DNA from: Verrucomicrobia bacterium TMED56
GTDB lineage: Bacteria; Verrucomicrobiota; Verrucomicrobiia; Opitutales; Seribacteraceae
DNA: 6,959 bases
Assembly: GCA_002167265.1 (NCBI GenBank)
Contig: NHDJ01000043.1
Location: 1-6,959, forward strand
Direction of reading: 5' to 3'
Part shown: in pieces, positions 1 to 4,890 of the stretch
How the letters are laid out: the number at the start of each line of letters is the position of its first letter
Position numbering within the stretch: position 1 is the first letter of the stretch
Made by a program: the position numbers and the translations under genes
The notes under the pieces: model-generated
Database searches by the model: none
Told to the model about the DNA's origin: nothing
Seen by the model: only the letters and a program-made list of their open reading frames with translations

Positions 1-161
1 TTTTGCCAATCCTTGGAAAATTGTTCGAGATGGGCTTCCAGTTTTTGCTCTAAAGATTTTTCAGGTAGAGTCGGCTGACTGCAGGAAAGTAGAAATGAAA
101 AAATTCCAGTTTTGAAGAGGCTTTTAATCCCGGTAAACTTTTGAAAATATTTTATACTCAT
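1..161 (-). CDS. Putative lipoprotein, 5' end only (runs off left edge)
   Basis: The frame starts at the ATG on positions 161-159 and stays open to the left edge, giving 53 full codons with no stop. The product begins with a signal peptide: Lys4, Lys8, Lys13 and Lys17 in the n-region, a hydrophobic stretch GIFSFLLS, then the lipobox Leu-Leu-Ser-Cys with Cys27 as the predicted lipidated residue. The part after it (SQPTLPEKSLEQKLEAHLEQ) is charged and Glu/Gln-rich, compatible with the start of a helix. The lipobox directly after a hydrophobic run is the reason for accepting so short a fragment and this start. No Shine-Dalgarno is visible. It is divergent from the barrel gene at 367. Too little is present to name a family; the mature protein should be anchored to the inner or outer membrane. 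Confidence 0.72.
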   Translation of the reverse strand, partial: MSIKYFQKFTGIKSLFKTGIFSFLLSCSQPTLPEKSLEQKLEAHLEQFSKDWQ

Positions 162-366
162 GGTTTCCCAACTTAATGCTATTCGTATTTTGGTAAATGA
201 TTTAAATGAACAGAACTCATGAAGTCTCTTGTCCCTTCACTCCAAAAAAACATTTTATTTAATGTCCTACTTAGTCAAATTCAGGATGAAATTCTGGTGT
301 CAATGAAATCCCATTCACTTTTGCAAATTGATTGACTTGTTATTCGAAGCTAATCAAATTTGTACC

Positions 367-924
367 ATGAAATTAAATCTCGTTATTTTTGCCCTACTGC
401 CCATTGTTTGTTTTTCCAAGACCCGATTGGGTGACTACTATGTTGGTTTTGAAATCAGCACGGTAGTTAATCATGACATTATTGATGGTGAATCTTTTGA
501 TCTTTCTGCTAATTTAGTTCCACTTGAGAGCTCAAGTATCCTCTTGAATATTGCTATTGCTGATTTTGATAATGGTAATGATATGCTCGATCTTGGAGCA
601 GATTATTTTCATCACTTCGAAAACTTCGATGCGTTCACACCTTTTGTTGGGGCAGGTCTAAACTACACCGATTTTGATGTTACTGATGATGTTTTCTGGA
701 ACCTGTATATAGGTCTTGAATTCTCCGTTAGTGATCAGCTTTCTATCCTACCGAAGCTCCGTTTATACCAAGGTTTTGATGATTACGACGATACGGAGTT
801 GGAGGCTAGCATTGCACTTACTTATTGGTTGAATGATTCCAATGGATTAAGCTTAGGTTACACTCACAATGCTGTAAATGAAGCTGATTTTGTTGGTCTT
901 CAGTACCTATATTCTTGGGAATAA
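367..924 (+). CDS. Small outer-membrane beta-barrel protein (OmpA/OmpW-like fold)
   Basis: The 185-residue product starts at ATG 367. The frame could open 13 codons earlier at a TTG (328), but only the ATG puts a classic signal peptide at the N-terminus: Lys2, a hydrophobic core of about residues 4-16, and likely cleavage near CFS-Lys18. Cys15 follows Val, so it is not a good lipobox. The mature part alternates aromatic/hydrophobic and polar residues in short strands separated by Asp/Asn-rich turns, with TPFVGAGLNY at 91-100 (typical of OmpA-like and OmpW-like barrels) and strands near 112-120, 126-135, 145-153, 160-166 and 174-183. It ends YLYSWE, an aromatic-rich last strand. It is strongly acidic, as in many marine envelope proteins. 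No Shine-Dalgarno is seen. The upstream TTGACT (332-337) has only weak -10 partners. It is alone between a divergent lipoprotein gene and the sugar-acid genes. Structural versus receptor role cannot be told. Confidence 0.72.
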   Translation: MKLNLVIFALLPIVCFSKTRLGDYYVGFEISTVVNHDIIDGESFDLSANLVPLESSSILLNIAIADFDNGNDMLDLGADYFHHFENFDAFTPFVGAGLNYTDFDVTDDVFWNLYIGLEFSVSDQLSILPKLRLYQGFDDYDDTELEASIALTYWLNDSNGLSLGYTHNAVNEADFVGLQYLYSWE

Positions 925-928
925 TTTA

Positions 929-947
929 AAAGTTTTACAAAAACTTT
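929..947 (+). terminator. Weak AT-rich hairpin after the barrel gene
   Basis: The arms AAAGTTTT and AAAACTTT are perfect 8-bp complements with an ACA loop, five bases after the stop of the barrel gene. The stem has only one G-C pair and no T-tract follows, so it is at best a poor intrinsic terminator. It may be chance in AT-rich DNA. Confidence 0.2.
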
Positions 948-981
948 CCTTCAGGAGAGCTGTAATCTAAAATTTTCGCTT

Positions 982-987
982 TATAAT
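982..987 (+). promoter_or_regulatory. Consensus -10 box (TATAAT) upstream of the sugar-acid genes
   Basis: A perfect TATAAT lies 72 bases before the dehydratase ATG at 1060. The best -35 candidate at 16-18 bp spacing, CTGTAA at 960-965, matches TTGACA at only three of six positions. A strong -10 with a poor -35 is typical of regulated promoters. Transcription would start around 993-996, inside the palindrome listed next, giving a leader of about 65 bases. Confidence 0.45.
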
Positions 988-1006
988 TTGGGAGTTTCCC
1001 AAATTA
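984..1006. promoter_or_regulatory. Perfect 10+10 bp palindrome, candidate operator
   Basis: The arms TAATTTGGGA (984-993) and TCCCAAATTA (997-1006) are exact reverse complements around a GTT spacer. No T-tract follows on either strand, so a terminator is unlikely. The left arm overlaps the TATAAT at 982-987, and the predicted transcription start falls in the centre, the classical position for a repressor operator. The size suits a dimeric helix-turn-helix regulator of the kinds that control sugar-acid genes (GntR, LacI, IclR). No regulator gene is in the window, so the binding protein is not identified. Confidence 0.55.
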
Positions 1007-1059
1007 AAGTATCGGTGATTCATGATGAAATAAAACGCTTTGAAACCAGTTTGAATCAT

Positions 1060-1896
1060 ATGAAATTATACAAATCGGAAAATAAAGTTATTCTTGAGGA
1101 AAACAACCAATTGGTTTGGTTGGAAACAAATTCTGATTGGGATGGTTTAATCAATCGGGATGATTTGTACGATTTTCTTCACGAGTCTTTTAAAAAGTGC
1201 TCTACAGATAGGTTGAATTTTAACGATTTTAAAATTTGCAAACCAATTGGTTCTCAAGAAGTCTGGGCAGCAGGTGTGACTTACCACTCTAGTCGCCTGG
1301 CAAGAATGGAAGAATCTAAAGATGCTGGTGGGGGGGATTTTTACAGTCGTGTATACGGGGCAGATAGACCAGAACTCTTTTTCAAGGCAACTCCATCCCG
1401 CACGGTTGGTCCCGATGAAGATTTTCGGATTCGACAAGACTCAACATGGAATGTGCCAGAACCAGAGCTTACTCTTTTTGCTTCTTCTTCGGGAAAGATT
1501 CTCGGGTATACAATTGGTAATGATGTTTCGTCGCGAAGCATTGAAGGAGAAAATCCACTATATCTACCTCAGGCGAAAACATTTGATGGATGTGCGTGCT
1601 TGGGTCCTTGTCTTTATGTGCCAAAAAATCCTCTATCAATTGAAACTGAAATTAGCATGATAATTACCAGGGGAGAAAAAAAAGTTTTTTCTGGGCATAC
1701 ATCCTTGGCACAAATGAAAAGAACGCCAAGTGAACTGATGGGATACCTCTTTCGTGAATGTTCGTTCCCAAATGGAGTATTTCTTATGACTGGTACAGGC
1801 ATTGTGCCAGAGAATGATTTTTCTTTAACTAATGGCGATATCGTTGAAATTGAGATTGATTCGATTGGCACCCTCCGTAATCGTGTTGGTGCTTGA
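1060..1896 (+). CDS. FAH-family 2-keto-3-deoxy-sugar-acid (pentonate) dehydratase
   Basis: The 278-residue product belongs to the fumarylacetoacetate hydrolase (FAH) superfamily. Within it, it resembles the cytosolic 2-keto-3-deoxy-arabinonate/xylonate dehydratases, which make alpha-ketoglutarate semialdehyde. After a roughly 60-residue N-terminal part comes the FAH core: EVWAAGVTY at 67-75, then YGADRPELFFKATPSR at 99-114. The expected acidic metal ligands follow: Glu134 and Glu136 in VPEPEL, and Asp155 in GNDVSSRSIEG. Lys173 lies in QAKTFDGC. The E-x-E to Asp spacing of 19 is that of the keto-deoxy-acid dehydratases rather than of FAH itself. I chose ATG 1060 because MKLY matches the usual family start; in-frame TTG (988) and GTG (1015) lie upstream, and the TTG sits inside the operator palindrome. 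No Shine-Dalgarno is seen. The dehydrogenase for its predicted product follows after 33 bases, which supports the role. The exact substrate (arabinonate, xylonate, fuconate or other type) cannot be read from sequence. Confidence 0.88.
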   Translation: MKLYKSENKVILEENNQLVWLETNSDWDGLINRDDLYDFLHESFKKCSTDRLNFNDFKICKPIGSQEVWAAGVTYHSSRLARMEESKDAGGGDFYSRVYGADRPELFFKATPSRTVGPDEDFRIRQDSTWNVPEPELTLFASSSGKILGYTIGNDVSSRSIEGENPLYLPQAKTFDGCACLGPCLYVPKNPLSIETEISMIITRGEKKVFSGHTSLAQMKRTPSELMGYLFRECSFPNGVFLMTGTGIVPENDFSLTNGDIVEIEIDSIGTLRNRVGA

Positions 1897-1929
1897 ATCA
1901 AATATACTTCGGATGTAACTGTGTAGACT

Positions 1930-3489
1930 ATGGAAAGTTCAATAATTGGATATTCTCGGGGAGATCTTAGTGCAAAAACTTTTCAGGCATTTAATCCCCG
2001 GACAGGCAAAAATCTTTCTGCTAACTATGCTCATGCATCTGAAGATGATGTATCCCGAGCTTGTGATCTTGCAAAGAATTCAGCTCTTGAATTAGCTCAA
2101 TTAGACGGAAAATCCAAAGGGATTTTTTTAAGAACTTTAGCAAGTGGAATTGAAGAGATAATTGATGATCTTGTTGTTACAATGATGGCAGAGACAGGTT
2201 TGCCTGAACCTCGAGTAAGAGCAGAAGCGGGAAGAACTTCTGGGCAGTTGCGCATGTTTGCCGAATTAGTTGAAGAGGGTAGTTGGGTAGATGCAAGAAT
2301 CGACCTCGGGCAAGCTGACCGTCAACCTTTGCCGAAGCCTGACTTAAGGTCTATGTTGCGACCGATTGGTCCAGTTGCAGTTTTTTGTGCCAGTAATTTC
2401 CCGCTCGCTTTTTCCGTAGCTGGAGGAGACTCGGCATCGGCTTGGGCTGCAGGTTGCCCAGTGTTAGTAAAAGCTCACCATGCTCATCCAGGAACGGCAT
2501 TGTTAATCGGACAAAAAGTGGTTGAAAGCCTGAAAGCCTGTAATTGGCCTGAAGGCTCATTTTCTTTACTTTTTGGAGATGGTCGAACTATTGGAAAGTC
2601 TCTGGTTGAGCATCCAGCGATCAAGGCAGTTGGGTTCACTGGATCTCGAACTGGTGGCAGAGCGTTGTTTGATTTAGCTAGTAAACGGCCGGAACCTATT
2701 CCTGTTTTTGCAGAGATGAGCAGTATTAATCCAATTTTTGTATTTTCAGGGATGAGCACCAAGCAAACTGAGGAATTTGCATCTGGTCTGTTAGGTTCAG
2801 CGACACTTGGAGTTGGTCAATTTTGTACAAATCCTGGAGTTGTCTTTCATCCTGGCGGTGAGTGGGGAGATCACTTTGCCAAACTTTATTCTCGCATGAT
2901 GCAGGAAATTTCTGCTTCCCCGATGCTTCATGATGGAATTCTTAGTGCTTATGAGAATGGGTTGAATTCTCTTTCTAGTTGTGAGGGAGTTAAATCACTG
3001 CACCGTGCTTCCTCTAAAGAAATTGTTGAGGGAAGCTTTGCAGGAACTTGTGTGATGCAGACTAACGCCCGCGATTTTCTTGCAGATGAAGCGATGATGG
3101 AGGAAGTGTTCGGACCTTCAACCCTACTGGTCAGCTATGAATCACAAGAGGAAATGCAGAAACTTGCTAAGGTTCTAGAAGGGCAACTGACGGTTTCTTT
3201 GTTTGGAAAAGATATTGATTTGAAAAAGTATGGAGAACTAGTCGCTATATTGGAGACAAAAGCTGGCCGCCTGTTGTTTAATCAATTCCCCACGGGAGTG
3301 GAGGTTTGTCCATCAATTGTTCATGGTGGCCCTTATCCGTCTACTAGTGACTCGCGTTCAACTTCTGTTGGGACCGGGGCAATTTTTCGGTTTTCAAGAC
3401 CAGTTTGTTTTCAAGGTTTTCCTAACGACTGGTTGCCTGATGAACTTAAGGATGAAAATCCTTTGGCTCTGAGAAGGAGTGAGGGGTAA
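1930..3489 (+). CDS. Alpha-ketoglutarate-semialdehyde dehydrogenase (NAD(P)+ aldehyde dehydrogenase)
   Basis: The 519-residue product is a full-length cytosolic aldehyde dehydrogenase. It resembles the alpha-ketoglutarate (2,5-dioxovalerate) semialdehyde dehydrogenases (EC 1.2.1.26), which oxidise the semialdehyde to alpha-ketoglutarate at the end of pentose, glucarate and hydroxyproline oxidation. The catalytic set is complete: Asn156 in CASNFPLAFS, cofactor-site Lys181 in VLVKAHHAHPG, GFTGS at 235-239, general base Glu262 in FAEMSSINP and nucleophile Cys299 in GVGQFCTNPG. RPIGPVAVF with SNFPLAFSVAGGD and the AEMSSINP context are typical of this subfamily, as is a length near 520. ATG 1930 lies 33 bases after the dehydratase stop with no terminator between, so the two are very likely one operon under the promoter at 982. 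No Shine-Dalgarno is seen. The last 11 bases overlap the next gene. The cofactor preference is not certain, though many relatives use NADP+. Confidence 0.9.
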   Translation: MESSIIGYSRGDLSAKTFQAFNPRTGKNLSANYAHASEDDVSRACDLAKNSALELAQLDGKSKGIFLRTLASGIEEIIDDLVVTMMAETGLPEPRVRAEAGRTSGQLRMFAELVEEGSWVDARIDLGQADRQPLPKPDLRSMLRPIGPVAVFCASNFPLAFSVAGGDSASAWAAGCPVLVKAHHAHPGTALLIGQKVVESLKACNWPEGSFSLLFGDGRTIGKSLVEHPAIKAVGFTGSRTGGRALFDLASKRPEPIPVFAEMSSINPIFVFSGMSTKQTEEFASGLLGSATLGVGQFCTNPGVVFHPGGEWGDHFAKLYSRMMQEISASPMLHDGILSAYENGLNSLSSCEGVKSLHRASSKEIVEGSFAGTCVMQTNARDFLADEAMMEEVFGPSTLLVSYESQEEMQKLAKVLEGQLTVSLFGKDIDLKKYGELVAILETKAGRLLFNQFPTGVEVCPSIVHGGPYPSTSDSRSTSVGTGAIFRFSRPVCFQGFPNDWLPDELKDENPLALRRSEG

Positions 3490-4840
3490 GTTTCCTCTAA
3501 CTATTTTTTTATTCCTTTCCATATGTGGAGTAGGAAGAGAAAAGCTTGGTTCCTTAGATAAAGGTAGCCTGCTTGGGATTTTGGTTTCCAAAGGCGAGGC
3601 ATGGGTGGAAGTTAAGGATGACAATGGATACGCTCACCGATATCTAGCTCCTTGGAGAGGGAAGGGTCCCTCTTCGGGTGGTAGTTTCGATCATGAGACC
3701 ATCCAAGTGATTGGTGATTTAGTTGTTGGTAATCGGGTGTTTTTAAGATGGTCAATGGATGGGCATTTAAGGGTTGATCATATTGAGTTAATAACGCCAA
3801 CTTGGAAAAAAGATTTATTTGAAGGCTATTTACTTGAGATAGGTGATAAGTGGATAGATGTTCAAAATAAAGAGGAAGGTGTTCCTTGGAGATTTTATCT
3901 TCCTTGGGTAGGAGGATACCCTCAAAATGGTGGAGGTTATGATAAAAGCATCATCGAACTATTGTCAGAGCAGAAACCCACTAACCCGATTATTTTTGAA
4001 TGGAGCTATGTATTACGTCCAAGGATTGTTAGATTGATCACAAGAGAGGATCTTGCTTTTAAGCCATTTTACGAAATCGAAGAGGTTCCGCCATGGTTGG
4101 GCTCACCTTCTCGGCAGAAGCTAAAGCAAAATTCAAATGTTTTAGAGAATCTTAATGTAAAATCCTCCAACCCCTTTGATTCACTTCAACCCACGGTTGT
4201 AACTAATCCTTTTGAACAAATTAGCAGGACCCAAATCACAAGTGGATTAAACCCATTCGATAGTGTTGATTCAAAAACTTTAAATCCGTTCGAAAATTTA
4301 AATTCCACTAAATCTTCGTCTCCACAAAACCCTTTTGATAGTGCGGTCAATCCTTTTGATAGTCCCGCCAATCCATTGGATAATATAACTAATCCATTTG
4401 AAGCCAATGCGAAGGGGAAATTAGAAGCAAATGAAAATTTGAGTCTTCAAAAAAAATTGAATCGAATTGTTGTTGAGTCTATTGATTTCAAAAATGTTTC
4501 ACTTGCGGATGCCATGATGAGACTTGTAAGAATTTCAAAGGAAATTGACCTTGAAGAAAAAAACAACGAACTTAGGGGTGTTAAAGTGAGAATTGATCTT
4601 GATGGTTATAGTTCGGATAAGGCATTTCCAACTGTTTCCGCCAATTTTAAAAACAAGAAGTTAAGTGAAATTATTTTTTCCCTTATTAAAAATGTTGGAT
4701 GGAATTATTCTCTTAAGAACGGCACAGTTTTAATTTACTTTCCAGAGAAGAAAAAGGCAGATGTAAGTACCAACCCCTTTGAAAATGAAGAACCCAAAGC
4801 AGGAACTTCGACCAACCCCTTTGATTCAGTCCAAAATTAG
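3479..4840 (+). CDS. Exported protein: duplicated N-terminal domain, NPF-motif array and STN-like domain
   Basis: I do not recognise this 453-residue protein as a named family. The only usable start is GTG 3479: an in-frame TGA lies at 3470-3472, and the signal peptide (MRGKFPLTIFLFLSICGVG) begins at once. Cys16 follows Ile, so a lipobox is doubtful. Residues 30-106 and 114-187 are two copies of one domain (shared W-x-(E/D)-V, R-(Y/F)-YL-(A)PW-x-G and GG-x-(F/Y)-D). Residues 231-308 carry seven NPF(D/E) motifs and one NPLD in a Ser/Thr/Asn-rich linker. Residues 325-421 fit a secretin/TonB short N-terminal (STN) fold: IDFKNVSLADAMMRLV, then KKLSEIIFSLIKNVGWNY and NGTVLIY. Two more NPF motifs end the chain. 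The gene overlaps the aldehyde dehydrogenase by 11 bp; GAGAAGGAG (3471-3479) abuts the GTG, and coupled translation is possible. The product is probably periplasmic or membrane-associated. Its function is unknown and unlikely to be sugar catabolism. Confidence 0.8.
   Translation: MRGKFPLTIFLFLSICGVGREKLGSLDKGSLLGILVSKGEAWVEVKDDNGYAHRYLAPWRGKGPSSGGSFDHETIQVIGDLVVGNRVFLRWSMDGHLRVDHIELITPTWKKDLFEGYLLEIGDKWIDVQNKEEGVPWRFYLPWVGGYPQNGGGYDKSIIELLSEQKPTNPIIFEWSYVLRPRIVRLITREDLAFKPFYEIEEVPPWLGSPSRQKLKQNSNVLENLNVKSSNPFDSLQPTVVTNPFEQISRTQITSGLNPFDSVDSKTLNPFENLNSTKSSSPQNPFDSAVNPFDSPANPLDNITNPFEANAKGKLEANENLSLQKKLNRIVVESIDFKNVSLADAMMRLVRISKEIDLEEKNNELRGVKVRIDLDGYSSDKAFPTVSANFKNKKLSEIIFSLIKNVGWNYSLKNGTVLIYFPEKKKADVSTNPFENEEPKAGTSTNPFDSVQN
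3566..4039 (+). repeat. Two diverged copies of a ~75-residue domain within the exported protein
   Basis: The first copy is residues 30-106 (3566-3796) and the second is residues 114-187 (3818-4039). They align over their whole length: both have G-x-L then W-(V/I)-(E/D)-V, an aromatic R-(Y/F)-YL-(A)PW-x-G block, a GG-x-(F/Y)-D loop, then a W strand and an R-x-(V/I)-x-x-(I/L) ending. Protein identity is low and the DNA is not obviously repeated, so the duplication is old. The pattern looks all-beta (SH3-like), which is only a guess. Confidence 0.6.
4169..4402 (+). repeat. NPF(D/E) motif array, main cluster
   Basis: Eight copies of Asn-Pro-Phe-(Asp/Glu) occur at residues 231, 243, 258, 269, 284, 291, 298 (NPLD) and 305. 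The last four are exactly 7 residues apart. The nine NPF motifs of the protein are spelled with six different codon combinations (for example AACCCCTTT, AATCCGTTC, AATCCATTT), so the motif is conserved as protein and not as a recent DNA expansion. In eukaryotes NPF binds EH domains; no such partner is known to me in bacteria. Confidence 0.85.
4772..4825 (+). repeat. NPF motif pair at the C-terminus
   Basis: NPFE at residue 432 and NPFD at residue 446 lie just before the stop, beyond the STN-like domain, both spelled AACCCCTTT. Their separation from the main array by about 125 residues places NPF tails on both sides of the folded domain. Confidence 0.8.
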
Positions 4841-4862
4841 CAATTTAAACATTTCTCTGCTG

Positions 4863-4890
4863 TAGGAAATCGTACGCTAGGGATTTCCTA
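4863..4890. terminator. Hairpin between convergent genes, candidate bidirectional terminator
   Basis: The arms TAGGAAATC (4863-4871) and GATTTCCTA (4882-4890) are perfect complements around a 10-base loop. The hairpin lies 22 bases after the stop of the exported-protein gene, and the TAG stop of the convergent minus-strand gene (4879-4877) is inside the loop. No T-tract follows on either strand, so efficient intrinsic termination is uncertain. Position and symmetry still favour a transcript-end structure serving both genes. Confidence 0.45.

Noticed and set aside
328..366. TTG start 13 codons upstream for the barrel protein
   Set aside because: It would place acidic, non-signal residues before a typical signal peptide that starts at ATG 367.
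162..366. Small open frames in the divergent intergenic region (for example 18 codons from 207)
   Set aside because: They are very short, without signals or family resemblance. TTGACT at 332-337 and TTCACT at 315-320 are possible -35 boxes, but no convincing -10 fits either.
1330..1336. Run of seven G in the dehydratase gene, possible frameshift site
   Set aside because: The frame continues intact through family motifs on both sides, so there is no sign of slippage or error.
1676..1692. A8 followed by T6 in the dehydratase gene, resembling a terminator or slippage site
   Set aside because: It encodes in-frame residues (EKKVFS) in a conserved gene, and the stem would be purely A-T.
1147..1901. 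Several open frames on both strands inside the FAH-family gene
   Set aside because: They are shadows of a gene with complete family motifs, and their products resemble nothing.
2351..2762. Antisense open frames in the aldehyde dehydrogenase gene
   Set aside because: They overlap conserved catalytic regions of a complete enzyme and have random-looking products.
4186..4407. Minus-strand open frame with repeated Ser-Asn/Lys-Gly-Leu units
   Set aside because: It is the antisense reading of the NPF codon repeats; it has no signal, start context or independent support.
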